Assembly (NCBI RefSeq): GCF_019063845.1
Contig: NZ_CP077683.1
Span: 4,084,501-4,148,500 of the forward strand
Origin: Geomonas subterranea
GTDB taxonomy: Bacteria; Desulfobacterota; Desulfuromonadia; Geobacterales; Geobacteraceae
Direction of reading: 5' to 3'
DNA: 64,000 bases
The notes beneath the pieces are model-generated. The model was not told the origin of the DNA. It did no database searches and saw only the letters and a program-made list of their open reading frames with translations. Positions 45,701-54,840 of this stretch are shown one piece after another (the first letter of the stretch is position 1; each line of letters begins with the position of its first letter). Made by a program: the position numbers and the translations under genes.

Positions 45701-46393
45701 TTACAGATCGAGCCCTTTGCAGGTCCATGCTTCAGCGGCGGCGGCGTCTTCCTCGATCAGCACCTTGCCGCCATACTCGGCATTTTTCTGCACCAGCATC
45801 TCGGCCATGACCGGATCACGCTTGCGGAAAGCCTCGATGATCTTCTCGTGTTCCTCCACCGAGAGCTGCATCCGGCCCGGCTTCATGAGCGACGCCAGGC
45901 GCAGCCGCTGGAACTTCTTCAGCAACTGGGCGATCATGTCGTGCAGCTTGTCGTTGCCGGCTCCCTTGATGAAGAGGTCGTGGAAGCTGTTGTGTACCTT
46001 GAAGAAATGACGTACGTCGCCTTCCTCCGCGATCTCGCGCAACTTCTCGTTGATCGCTTCCAGCTTGTTTATCTCCCTGGTGCTGAGCAGGCTGCAGGCC
46101 TTGCGGGCGGCGTAGCCTTCAAGAATGCTCTTTATGGCGTAGAACTCTTCGACGTCTTTCGCGGAGAAACTGGCGACCAGCGCCCCTTTGCGCGGTATGA
46201 CGGAAAGGTACCCTTCGGATTCCAACTGGCGGAACGCTTCGCGGATGGGGGTGCGGCTGATGCCGAAACGGGCTGCGAGTTCGGGTTCAGCTACCTTTTC
46301 TCCCGGCTTGAGGGCTCCTGACATGATGGCATCGCGGATCGTCTCAAGTATCCGTTCTCTAAGGGTAAGGTGCTTCTCGACATTCTTCTTCAT
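45701..46393 (-). CDS. GntR-family regulator, FCD (FadR C-terminal) type
   Basis: 230 residues: winged helix (LRERILETIRDAIMSGALKPG, FGISRTPIREAFRQLESEG) and an all-helical FCD ligand domain (YAIKSILEGYAARKA; HNSFHDLFIKGAGN). I chose ATG 46393 with AAGGGGG upstream. Ligand unknown; FCD regulators usually sense organic acids. Confidence 0.9.
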   Translation of the reverse strand: MKKNVEKHLTLRERILETIRDAIMSGALKPGEKVAEPELAARFGISRTPIREAFRQLESEGYLSVIPRKGALVASFSAKDVEEFYAIKSILEGYAARKACSLLSTREINKLEAINEKLREIAEEGDVRHFFKVHNSFHDLFIKGAGNDKLHDMIAQLLKKFQRLRLASLMKPGRMQLSVEEHEKIIEAFRKRDPVMAEMLVQKNAEYGGKVLIEEDAAAAEAWTCKGLDL

Positions 46394-46416
46394 GCGGCCC
46401 CCTTCAATGATCGCCG

Positions 46417-46445
46417 TATTGTATACAGTATCCAAAGATTGTCAA
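46417..46445 (-). promoter_or_regulatory. GntR promoter with overlapping GTATAC operator
   Basis: On the - strand TTGACA (46440-46445), 16-bp spacer, TACAAT (46418-46423). A near-palindrome TATTGTATACAGTA (46417-46430) covers the -10 box. FCD-type GntR proteins bind TTGTATACAA-like sites, so autorepression is likely. Confidence 0.65.
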
Positions 46446-46487
46446 GAACTTCCCTCTTTGAAATTGTGGTGTTGCACATGAAAAAGC

Positions 46488-46516
46488 TTGAAATCTCGCT
46501 GCACGCTCTGTATGTT
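46488..46516 (+). promoter_or_regulatory. Possible sigma-70-type promoter of the K+ channel gene
   Basis: TTGAAA (46488-46493), 17-bp spacer, TATGTT (46511-46516), 23 bp before the ATG. Spacing is right but the leader would be very short. Confidence 0.35.
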
Positions 46517-46538
46517 GCGACGCTGAGGGAGTTTAGCC

Positions 46539-47591
46539 ATGGACCCGGTACGACATTTCAAGATATCCATCGGTGTGCTGTTGCTGTTGCTTACCGTTGG
46601 CACCTGCGGCTACATGACGCTGGAAGGGTGGAGCCTGCTCGACGCCCTGTACATGACGGTGATCACCCTGGGAACCGTCGGCTTCCGCGAGGTCCACGAC
46701 CTGAGCCACGTCGGCAAGGTTTTCACCATGATGCTGATCTTCTTCGGCGTCGGCGTCATCGGTTACATCGTGGGGAGCCTGGCCCAGATCATGTTCGAGG
46801 GGCAGTTCCAGCGGATCATCGGGAGGAAAAAGGTGGAAAAGGCCATTGCCGCCCTGGACGGGCACTACATCATCTGCGGTTTCGGGCGCATAGGCTCGCT
46901 GATCTGCAAGGAGTTCGCCGCCAAGCCGCTTCCTTTCGTGGTGGTGGAGAAGGACATCGAGATGATCGCCCAGATGGAGCAGGACGGCCACGGCTACCTG
47001 TTCCTGCCCGGCGACGCGACCATCGACGACGTGCTCCTGAGGGCGGGAATCAAGAAGGCCAAGGGGCTCATCTCCGTGGTCACCTCGGATACCGAGAACG
47101 TCTACATCACGCTGACGGCGCGGGGGCTCAACCCCGACCTCTTCATCCTGGCACGCGCCGGCGAAGAGGGGAGCGAGCTGAAGCTGAAGCGGGCCGGCGC
47201 CAACAAGGTCGTTTCCCCCTACCTCATCGGTGGTTCCAGGATGGCCCAGGCGATCCTGCGCCCCACCGTGGTGGATTTCATCGAAATCGCAACCGGACGG
47301 GAGCACATGGAGCTGCAGATGGAGGAGATCCTGATCCCTGCGCACACCGGCTTCATCGGCGAGACGCTGGCCAGTTCAGGCTTTCGCAAGGAGACCGGCG
47401 TCATCATCGTCGGGGTCAAGAAACAGACCGGAAAGATGGTGTTCAACCCGGAATCCCACACCAAGATAGAGGCGCACGACACGCTGATCGTGCTGGGGGA
47501 ACCGGCGGCGATACAGAAGCTGGACCAGCTGGTCCGCTGCGACAGCTGCGCCGAGGAACTGATCAAAAAACACAGGAAAAAAGATGACTAA
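46539..47591 (+). CDS. Two-helix potassium channel with RCK domain
   Basis: 350 residues: helix 1 (FKISIGVLLLLLTVGTCGYM), pore loop with filter-like TLGTVGFREV, helix 2 (MMLIFFGVGVIGYIVGSLA), then TrkA-N/RCK (HYIICGFGRIGSLICKEFA) and TrkA-C domains. The filter reads TVGFR, not the canonical TVGYG. Overlaps the next gene by 8 nt. Confidence 0.9.
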   Translation: MDPVRHFKISIGVLLLLLTVGTCGYMTLEGWSLLDALYMTVITLGTVGFREVHDLSHVGKVFTMMLIFFGVGVIGYIVGSLAQIMFEGQFQRIIGRKKVEKAIAALDGHYIICGFGRIGSLICKEFAAKPLPFVVVEKDIEMIAQMEQDGHGYLFLPGDATIDDVLLRAGIKKAKGLISVVTSDTENVYITLTARGLNPDLFILARAGEEGSELKLKRAGANKVVSPYLIGGSRMAQAILRPTVVDFIEIATGREHMELQMEEILIPAHTGFIGETLASSGFRKETGVIIVGVKKQTGKMVFNPESHTKIEAHDTLIVLGEPAAIQKLDQLVRCDSCAEELIKKHRKKDD

Positions 47592-48354
47592 AAGAGTCTT
47601 CGTCCACGTCCCGCACACCCAGATCGAGGAGCATCTCCCCTTCATCCTGGAGCGCCGGCTGAGCCCGGAGATCTACTTCTCCGCCGACGCGCTCGACGCC
47701 GCCACCCCGGCGCGACTCGCCGAGACGGCGCAGGCGCTCAAGGGAGAGGGGCTCACCTGCACCATCCACGCGCCGTTCATGGACCTGAACCCCGGCTCGC
47801 TGGAGCGGATGCTGCGGGACGCGACCCTGCACCGCTTCGGGCAGGTGCTGGACGCAGCCGAAATACTGCGCCCCGAGGTGATGGTGTTTCACCCCGGTTT
47901 CGACCGCTGGCGCTACGGCGAGGCGCAGGGGCAGTGGCTCGAGTTGAGCGTCGCCGCCTGGCGCGGCGTTTTGCAGAGGACCAAAGCGATCGGCACGGTG
48001 GTGGCGGTGGAGAACATCTTCGAGGAGGAGCCGTCGACCCTGAAGGCGCTCTTCGAGGCGGTGCAGGAACCATCATTCGGGCACTGTTTCGACGTGGGGC
48101 ACTGGAATCTGTTCAAGCGGGTGGGGATGGCGCAGTGGTTCGAGGCGCTGGGGACGTGGATCAGGGAGGTGCACATCCATGACAACAGTGGCACCAGGGA
48201 CGATCACGCGCCCCCGGGGGAAGGCGCCATCGACTTCGAACTCTTCTTCCGGTTGATGGGGCGCTACGCGCCGGATGCCGCCTATACCATCGAGTCACAC
48301 AGCAGGCCACACCTGGAGAGCTCGCTGCGGGTCTTGGCCCCGCACCTGGGCTAG
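47584..48354 (+). CDS. Sugar-phosphate isomerase/epimerase-like TIM barrel
   Basis: 256 residues of the AP-endonuclease-2/xylose isomerase-like fold. Metal-ligand candidates: HAPFMDLNPGS, FHPGFDRW, VENIFEEEPSTL, CFDVGHWNLF, HIHDNSG. Substrate cannot be told. Its last 4 nt overlap the end of the convergent DUF2127 gene. Confidence 0.85.
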   Translation: MTKRVFVHVPHTQIEEHLPFILERRLSPEIYFSADALDAATPARLAETAQALKGEGLTCTIHAPFMDLNPGSLERMLRDATLHRFGQVLDAAEILRPEVMVFHPGFDRWRYGEAQGQWLELSVAAWRGVLQRTKAIGTVVAVENIFEEEPSTLKALFEAVQEPSFGHCFDVGHWNLFKRVGMAQWFEALGTWIREVHIHDNSGTRDDHAPPGEGAIDFELFFRLMGRYAPDAAYTIESHSRPHLESSLRVLAPHLG

Positions 48355-48824
48355 CGGCGGGACTTCGAGGAGCGCTTGAGGGCCCAGGCGAGGTAACCGA
48401 CCACGCCGACGTTGACCAGGAAAACCGTGACGCGGGCCCAGTCCGGTTTGCGGAAGATCTCGATGACTTCGACGGGGAGGTAGATCGCTCCGGAGAGGAA
48501 GCCGAACCATTCCGCCCATCGTTTCTCATGCCACAGCCCGTATGCTTCCGCCAGCCGGACCGCCGCGAAGGTGAGCGCGGAAGCCGCAAGCATCCAGAGC
48601 TGCAGGTCGGTAACGCGGTTGGCGGCGTCGATAAAGATGCCCGGATAGTGGCGCGCCGGGTTCATGTGCAGGACCAGCACCAGCCGCACCGCGATGTGGT
48701 GCAGGTCCTTGTGCACCAGCGCCAGCACGCCGCAGCCGGCCAGAAGGACCACGGCCCCCTTCAACGCCTCGAAGACCGCCACCACGCGCAGCCCGCCCCG
48801 CTTTGCCTTCCCCCTCACCGCCAT
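48351..48824 (-). CDS. DUF2127 family membrane protein
   Basis: 157 residues with about four membrane helices. GLRVVAVFEALKGAVVLLAG at the N-terminus and RLAEAYGLWHEKRWAEWFG in the middle are typical of DUF2127. Function unknown. Confidence 0.85.
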   Translation of the reverse strand: MAVRGKAKRGGLRVVAVFEALKGAVVLLAGCGVLALVHKDLHHIAVRLVLVLHMNPARHYPGIFIDAANRVTDLQLWMLAASALTFAAVRLAEAYGLWHEKRWAEWFGFLSGAIYLPVEVIEIFRKPDWARVTVFLVNVGVVGYLAWALKRSSKSRR

Positions 48825-48841
48825 CCGCAGTTGCCCCCGTT

Positions 48842-49171
48842 TTATCCGCGAAAGATGAAAAAGACGGCCCCCGCCATGCAGAGCCCCGCCCAGAGATAGT
48901 CGAGCTTGAGCGGTTGCCCCATGTAGAACACGGCGAACGGGACGAAGACCGAAAGGGTGATCACTTCCTGCATGATCTTTAATTGTCCCAGGTTAAATGT
49001 TCCGAAGCCGGCGCGGTTCGCCGGCACCTGGAGCATGTACTCGAACAGGGCGATGCCCCAGCTGGCGAGGACTGCCACGTAGAGCGGCGCACTGCGCAGG
49101 TCTTTGAGGTGCGCATACCAGGCGAAGGTCATGAAGACGTTGGAAAGGATCAAAAGTACGATAGTTCTCAT
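48842..49171 (-). CDS. DMT-superfamily small membrane protein (DUF486)
   Basis: 109 residues, four membrane helices. NVFMTFAWYAHLKD and SWGIALFEYMLQVPANR.. FNLGQLKIMQEVITL match DUF486, a small DMT-type family. Function unknown. Lies 17 nt upstream of the DUF2127 gene on the same strand, probably co-transcribed. Confidence 0.88.
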   Translation of the reverse strand: MRTIVLLILSNVFMTFAWYAHLKDLRSAPLYVAVLASWGIALFEYMLQVPANRAGFGTFNLGQLKIMQEVITLSVFVPFAVFYMGQPLKLDYLWAGLCMAGAVFFIFRG

Positions 49172-49406
49172 AGCGGTTCCGATAAAGATTTAGCTCCGTT
49201 ACGCCGGGGGCGCGCGGCCGCCGCTGGCCGGGTCCGGAGCGGGTGGCACACCGGAGGGGGCTGCGGCGACTGGCAAGGATAGCACGAGAGGTGCGTCCCG
49301 CGCAAAGGTTGCAACAGGATAAAACGCCGGTGGGCAAAGTGACGGATAAATATTGGTCTCCAGTAATTAACAAAAACATTACTTGCTGATCTTTCAGAAG
49401 TTTCAA

Positions 49407-49435
49407 TTGTTTACATCACAAAAATACTGTAGTAT
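49407..49435 (+). promoter_or_regulatory. Sigma-70-type promoter of the GAPDH gene
   Basis: TTGTTT (49407-49412), 17-bp spacer, TAGTAT (49430-49435). It leaves an untranslated leader of about 170 nt before ATG 49611 with no recognised riboswitch. Confidence 0.55.
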
Positions 49436-49610
49436 GCGGGCGTTTTGGCCGTTCCTGTTGCTGTCGTTCTGTCAACCGCGAAATGATTCGGTGTACTTAG
49501 GCGATGCCTTGGTGGCAGTTGACAGTGGCTCGTCGGCCGTTATGTACGCTGAGTTTTGCGTCGAGGCGCGTGGTCGTGTCCGGCGTTATTTTCTGCGAGG
49601 GGACGGAACT

Positions 49611-51056
49611 ATGAAGATTGAGAAACAGGAAGCTTATCTGAAGGAATGGCAGGGGCATGAGGAACTTGCCGAGCGCATGCTCCCGATCATCGGCCATCTT
49701 TACCGCGACAACAACATCGTCACCACGGTGTACGGCCGCTCGCTGGTAAACAGCCCGACCATCGAGATCCTCAAGGCGCATCGTTTCGCTCGTCTGATCC
49801 TCGACGGCGAGCTGACCGTCCAGGAGACGTTCCCGGTCCTGGAAGCCCTCGCCAAGCTGGACCTGGCACCGGCACGCATCGACCTGGGGAGGCTCGCGGT
49901 CCGCTATGAGGCCGTCAAGGACAAGGTCTCCATCGACGACTTCGTCGCCAGCGAGCTCGCCTCGGTCAACACCGGCCGCACGCCGCTGCTCGACGAGCCG
50001 CAGGACATCGTGCTTTACGGTTTCGGCCGCATCGGCCGCCTGCTCGCCCGCATCCTGGTCGAGAAGTCCGGCAGCGGCGAGAAGCTCCGTCTGCGCGCCG
50101 CCGTGGTGCGCAAGGCCGGCCCGGACGACCTGGTCAAGAGGGCGAGCCTCCTGCGCCGTGACTCCGTGCACGGTCCCTTCAACGGCATCATCACCATCGA
50201 CGAGGAAGAAAACGCGATCATCGCCAACGGCAACATGATCCGCATCATCTACTCCGACGCCCCCGAAAACGTCGACTACACCGAGTACGGCATCCATAAC
50301 GCCATCGTCATCGACAACACCGGCAAGTGGCGCGACCGCGAAGGGCTCGGCCGTCACCTGAAGGCGCCGGGCGTCTCCCAGGTGCTCCTCACTGCACCGG
50401 GCAAGGGGGACATCCCCAACGTCGTCGCCGGCATCAACAACGAGCTGATCGTGGCGCAGGAGACCATCTTCTCCGCGGCGAGCTGCACCACCAATGCCAT
50501 CGTTCCGGTGCTGAAGGCGGTCAGCGACAAGTTCGGCATCGTGAGCGGCCACGTCGAGACCTGCCACTCCTACACCAACGATCAGAACCTGATCGACAAC
50601 TACCACAAGGCCGACCGCCGCGGGCGGAGCGCCCCGCTCAACATGGTCATCACCGAGACCGGCGCCGCCAAGGCCGTGGCCAAGGTGCTTCCGGAGCTGA
50701 CGGGCAAGCTGACCGGCAACGCCATCCGCGTGCCGACCCCGAACGTCTCGCTGGCGATCCTCAACCTGCAGCTCAACACCGAGACCGACGTGGAGACGCT
50801 GAACAGCTACCTGCGCGCCATCTCGCTCGATTCGCCGCTGCAGAACCAGATCGACTACACCAACTCCCCGGATGTCGTCTCCAGCGACTTCGTCGGCTCG
50901 CGCCATGCCGGCGTGGTCGATTCCCTGGCCACCATCGTCCAGGGGAACCGCTGCGTGCTCTACGTCTGGTACGACAACGAGTTCGGCTACAGCTGCCAGG
51001 TGGTGCGCATGGTCCAGAAGATGGCGGGCCTGGAACTTCCGGCGCTGCCGGTCTAG
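49611..51056 (+). CDS. Glyceraldehyde-3-phosphate dehydrogenase, long form
   Basis: 481 residues, about 140 longer than standard GapA. Residues 1-125 form an extra N-terminal helical domain (MLPIIGHLYRDNNIVTTVYG). The Rossmann start is LYGFGRIGRLLARIL, the catalytic Cys292 is in SAASCTTNAIVP, and WYDNEFGYSCQVV closes the protein. Long forms of this type occur in gammaproteobacteria such as Shewanella and Vibrio (from memory). The ORF extends to 49383 but GAGGGGAC supports ATG 49611. Confidence 0.92.
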   Translation: MKIEKQEAYLKEWQGHEELAERMLPIIGHLYRDNNIVTTVYGRSLVNSPTIEILKAHRFARLILDGELTVQETFPVLEALAKLDLAPARIDLGRLAVRYEAVKDKVSIDDFVASELASVNTGRTPLLDEPQDIVLYGFGRIGRLLARILVEKSGSGEKLRLRAAVVRKAGPDDLVKRASLLRRDSVHGPFNGIITIDEEENAIIANGNMIRIIYSDAPENVDYTEYGIHNAIVIDNTGKWRDREGLGRHLKAPGVSQVLLTAPGKGDIPNVVAGINNELIVAQETIFSAASCTTNAIVPVLKAVSDKFGIVSGHVETCHSYTNDQNLIDNYHKADRRGRSAPLNMVITETGAAKAVAKVLPELTGKLTGNAIRVPTPNVSLAILNLQLNTETDVETLNSYLRAISLDSPLQNQIDYTNSPDVVSSDFVGSRHAGVVDSLATIVQGNRCVLYVWYDNEFGYSCQVVRMVQKMAGLELPALPV

Positions 51057-51087
51057 CTTCGTCACAGGCAAAAGCGGACAGACAAGG

Positions 51088-51119
51088 AAAAGGGGCATCC
51101 GGAGCGGGTGCCCCTTTTT
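51088..51119 (+). terminator. Terminator after GAPDH
   Basis: AAAAGGGGCA..TGCCCCTTTTT, a 10-bp stem ending in a T5 tract. Confidence 0.88.
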
Positions 51120-51220
51120 GCGTCAAGGGCAGGCCGGTAACGCCGTGGTGGCCGCCGGATGCTTCTCTTGCCCACGGCGGCGAAGCAGGGTAAAGTTCAC
51201 GCTGCACGGCGAGGGGACAC

Positions 51221-52384
51221 ATGAAAGTCGACAGTGGCACAACTTTAATCCCGCAAGGCCCGGTCCGGATCCTGGCGTATATCGCCGCCGGGGTGTTCTG
51301 CGTCTGCCTGCTCGCGTTCGTCCTCCTGCACGCCTATCTCGCCACACCGCTCCCCGCCCGACAGATCTCCCGCCTGGTCAGCTCGTCCTTGCAGCAGGAA
51401 TTCACCGTGCGGCGTGTTTCCTTGTCGGGGCGCACGGTGGTGCTGGACGGGGTCAGGCTGCGCAACCCCAAAGGTTTCGCGGGACCCGATGTGGCCGCCG
51501 CGGAGACCGTGGTCATCAAGCCGCAGTGGCTGGCGTTATTGCGGGGGAAGCGGCGCTTCGACCTCATCGCCATCGACGGCGGCAACATCAACCTTCTAAA
51601 AAATGACGCGGGCGCCTGGAATTTCAGCGACCTGCAGCGCAGGCTCGCAGCCAGGAAACCGGTGCAGCCTCCCCCGGAGACGGTGATCGGCAAACTCCTG
51701 GTGCGCAAAGGGGCGCTGACGGTGCAGGGTGAGGGGGTGCGCGGCGTCGACCTCAAGCTTTACAACCTTACCAGCGGAGGGTCGCGCAACGCCCAGGTGG
51801 AGCTCGCCTTCGAGGACGCGGCGGCCAACCGTTACCAGTTACAAGGGACCGCACGGCCCGGCGCCGAGGCCGCGGTGGACCTCACCCTGAGTGCCCCGGT
51901 CCTGTCGCTGCGGAGGGTCGCCACCCTGCTGAAGCTGAAGAACCCGGCGGCGCTGGAAAAGGCGCGGGGCTCTCTCACCGTCAACGGGGTGCTGGCCAGG
52001 GGGGAACTGCGCAGCTCAGGCTCCTTCCGGTTCACAGACGTATCGTTGCCGGCCGCCGGGGGAACCTATCCCGTCGCCGGGACGCTGCAGTTCAACGGCT
52101 TTTACAGCCTTACCGAGGACCGGGCGGACCTGAACGAGGCGACGCTCGACATCGAAAAGGTGGCTCAGCTGCATGCGGAAGGGAGCCTGAGCGGGATCAG
52201 GAAGGAGCGGCGCTTCGCCCTCCTGTTCGGGGTGGACCAGGTAGACCTTGCCCTTCTGAACGTCCTGCTGCCGGAGGAGGCGCGCAGGGGGGTGCTGCTG
52301 GGGGGAAGCTTCGTTGCGAATCGCTGCGGCTGGAGGGTACCGCAGCGGGAGGCGTGGAGAGCGCCGCCGGCATCCTGCTGCTAA
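51221..52384 (+). CDS. AsmA/YdbH-like protein, N-terminal part of a split gene
   Basis: 387 residues as read. An N-terminal membrane anchor (ILAYIAAGVFCVCLLAFVLL) is followed by an AsmA-type repeating-beta region (VRRVSLSGRTVVLDGVRLRN, FDLIAIDGGNINLLKNDAGAW). Coding sense is lost near 52300-52320, and the last about 25 residues are out of frame. The next entry continues the same protein in the -1 frame. Confidence 0.8.
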   Translation: MKVDSGTTLIPQGPVRILAYIAAGVFCVCLLAFVLLHAYLATPLPARQISRLVSSSLQQEFTVRRVSLSGRTVVLDGVRLRNPKGFAGPDVAAAETVVIKPQWLALLRGKRRFDLIAIDGGNINLLKNDAGAWNFSDLQRRLAARKPVQPPPETVIGKLLVRKGALTVQGEGVRGVDLKLYNLTSGGSRNAQVELAFEDAAANRYQLQGTARPGAEAAVDLTLSAPVLSLRRVATLLKLKNPAALEKARGSLTVNGVLARGELRSSGSFRFTDVSLPAAGGTYPVAGTLQFNGFYSLTEDRADLNEATLDIEKVAQLHAEGSLSGIRKERRFALLFGVDQVDLALLNVLLPEEARRGVLLGGSFVANRCGWRVPQREAWRAPPASCC

Positions 52385-54774
52385 GGGAGGGGTGGCTGGC
52401 GAGGAAGGGGGAACGGCTGGTCACGGGGCTCTCGGGGAAGGCGACGCTCTCCCGGAAGGGAAACGGGGTGTCCGCCATCGGGGCGCTTTCAGAGGCGCCT
52501 GGGGAGGGGGGGGCGGTCGTCGGCTCCCTCCGCCTGCCCTTCGACGTCACCCTTTCCTCGCACCTGAAGCCGGTGGCGATGCACAGCTCCGGCTTCAGCG
52601 CCCGGGTCTACGGTGTTCCCGTGGACGGCCACATCTCGTATGAAGCGCAGCGGCCTGAACCGCTGTCGGCTGCACTGAGAGTGGCGCAGGCGAAGCTCAC
52701 CTCCCTGAACCCTTTCCTGCAACGCCATGACCTGCAGGCGACCGCGGGCACCGCATCGGGAACCGCCGTGTTGGCCGGAAAGAACGCGCAGGAGCTGAAG
52801 CTCTCGGGAAGAATCGCGCTTGCCGGCATCACGGGGAAGCGGGGCAAAGACCCGGTTGCGGTCAAGGAGGGGGTGGTCACGGTCGCACTGCGGCAGCAGG
52901 GGGGACACCGGCAGGCCTCCGGTGAGGCGAACCTGGCAGGGATCGCCTTTGGTTCCCGGAGCGGGGATGCACGTTTCCGCTACCGGCTGGAGGACGAGCA
53001 GGTGAGCCTGGAGGGGGTACAGGCGCGGCTGGGAGCGGCGAGAGTGGCGGCCACCCGTATCGCCGGCCGGTTACCGCCTCGAGTTGCCTCCGCCGGGCGC
53101 GTTCCGCTGGTCGTGGAGCTCGAAGGGGGGACGTGGCACCAGGGTGACCTTGAACTTTCCGGCCTCTCGGGGCGGACCCGGGGGGACATGGTCACGTCAG
53201 GAGCGGAAAAATGGCTGGAGGGGACTGCCACCCTCTTTTCCCGCGCCGTCACCATGAAAGGGTACGCCGCGGGGGGCGCTCAGCTGCAGGCGAGGTTCGA
53301 CAGAGCGGGGGGGCATGCCGGGCTGAGCGGGAAGTTTCTGGGGGGGGAGCTTGATGCAGAGGCGGTTTTCCGTCCCTTTGCTCCGGAGGGGGGCGTCACC
53401 TTCAAGGCCACCCTGCAGGATGGGGGTGCGGCCCAGGCGGCGTCCTTTTTACCTAAGACGGCAATCATCCGCCCGACCGCGGGGCACCTGGAGGTCAGGA
53501 GTTCCGGTACCTACTCGGGCAAAAGGGGGGTGGAGTGCCGATTCGAGACCAGGGGACGCGGGCTCGCCTTCTCCAAAAGCGGCAAGAGCGCATTGTCAGG
53601 AGCCTCCCTCTTCCTGTCGGGGAGCTACTCGACTGGGAAGCTTTCCATCGGAGAGGGGCTGTTTTCGCCGGGAAAAGGGGTGGCGCTGCGGGCGCGGGGG
53701 CAGGTGGCGGAGCTCTTCTCCTCCAAGCGCAGTGGGATCATCACCTTTTCCCTTCCCGGCACCCCGGTGGAAGCCCTGGTTGACGCCACCGTGAACCTCA
53801 TCCCCCCGGCACTCCAGGAGGCGACGCTCAAAGGGGCGCTCTCGGCGGATGCAACGCTGGAATTCCGGGAGGGGCGGCAACTTCTGGAAGGGGTCGTCGA
53901 TGTGCGCGACGCACGTATCGAATCGGCACCCCAGAAGCTGGCCATGAGCGATATCAACGGCAGGATTCCTGTCTCCTTGGATCTTTCAGGGAAGAGCGCC
54001 TCGCAGCCCAAAGACACCAGGGAGTTCAGCAGGGGGAACTACCAGCGCCTGCTGGGGCAATTGGGGGGGCTCCCCGCAGGAGGCGAGCAGTTCACGGTGG
54101 GACGGACGGTATTCGGCACCCTGGAACTGGGCAAACTGACCCTCCAGTTGCGCGCCTCGCAGGGGCTCATGGAAATCGCTCCCCTCCGCACCACCCTCTA
54201 TGACGGCGCCATCCTGGGCTCCGGCTACCTTGCCGTCAGGGATAAACCGACCTACCGCGTGGACCTGCTGGTCAACGGGCTCAGCCTGAAGAAACTCTGC
54301 CGCAGCCTCCCCAGCCTCCAAGGGTACATCTCAGGGCGGGTGGACGGCGTGATCAGCGTCAGGGGCGTGGGAGGGGGCATCCTGGGGATGACCGGGTTCG
54401 TCGACCTCTGGGCACGCGAGGGGGGGGGCGAGAAGATGCTGGTCAGCAAGGAGTTCCTGCAGCGCCTGGCAAAGCAGAAGCTGAGCGGATTTTTCCTGAC
54501 CCGCGACCGCGCCTATGACGAGGCGGAGATCAAGGCGAACCTGCAGGAGGGGGACCTGAGTTTCAACACCCTGAAGATCGTCAACACCAATTTTTTCGGG
54601 GTGAAGGATCTGAACGTGAACATCGCGCCGACGCAGAACCGGATCGCCCTGGAGCACCTGCTTGAGTCGATCAAGGAGGCCGCGGTGCGCGGAAAGCCCG
54701 CAACCGGTGAGCCGCCGGCGGAGAAGGCGCCGGCGAAACAGGAACTGGTGCCGGAGTTCAAGTGGGAAGAGTGA
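52354..54774 (+). CDS. AsmA/YdbH-like protein, C-terminal part of a split gene
   Basis: 806 residues; genuine homology starts about 52306 (ESLRLEGTAAGG) and the GTG at 52354 is just the first start codon. Long repeating beta-strand region as in inter-membrane lipid-transport bridges. The C-terminal domain (LAVRDKPTYRVDLLVNGLSL, GGGILGMTGFVDLW, LNVNIAPTQNRIALEHLL) is the YdbH-type end. A YdbL-like gene follows. G9 and G8 tracts at 54420 and 53340 are in frame here. Confidence 0.8.
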   Translation: MESAAGILLLREGWLARKGERLVTGLSGKATLSRKGNGVSAIGALSEAPGEGGAVVGSLRLPFDVTLSSHLKPVAMHSSGFSARVYGVPVDGHISYEAQRPEPLSAALRVAQAKLTSLNPFLQRHDLQATAGTASGTAVLAGKNAQELKLSGRIALAGITGKRGKDPVAVKEGVVTVALRQQGGHRQASGEANLAGIAFGSRSGDARFRYRLEDEQVSLEGVQARLGAARVAATRIAGRLPPRVASAGRVPLVVELEGGTWHQGDLELSGLSGRTRGDMVTSGAEKWLEGTATLFSRAVTMKGYAAGGAQLQARFDRAGGHAGLSGKFLGGELDAEAVFRPFAPEGGVTFKATLQDGGAAQAASFLPKTAIIRPTAGHLEVRSSGTYSGKRGVECRFETRGRGLAFSKSGKSALSGASLFLSGSYSTGKLSIGEGLFSPGKGVALRARGQVAELFSSKRSGIITFSLPGTPVEALVDATVNLIPPALQEATLKGALSADATLEFREGRQLLEGVVDVRDARIESAPQKLAMSDINGRIPVSLDLSGKSASQPKDTREFSRGNYQRLLGQLGGLPAGGEQFTVGRTVFGTLELGKLTLQLRASQGLMEIAPLRTTLYDGAILGSGYLAVRDKPTYRVDLLVNGLSLKKLCRSLPSLQGYISGRVDGVISVRGVGGGILGMTGFVDLWAREGGGEKMLVSKEFLQRLAKQKLSGFFLTRDRAYDEAEIKANLQEGDLSFNTLKIVNTNFFGVKDLNVNIAPTQNRIALEHLLESIKEAAVRGKPATGEPPAEKAPAKQELVPEFKWEE

Positions 54775-54840
54775 TCCTACTGTGTTATATTTCGTGATGT
54801 CCACATCCGGAGCAGACCAACGTATAGATGGGGGTATTCC

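Noticed and set aside
49497-51098. 533-residue open frame opposite GAPDH
   Set aside because: Antisense shadow of a highly conserved gene with biased codons.
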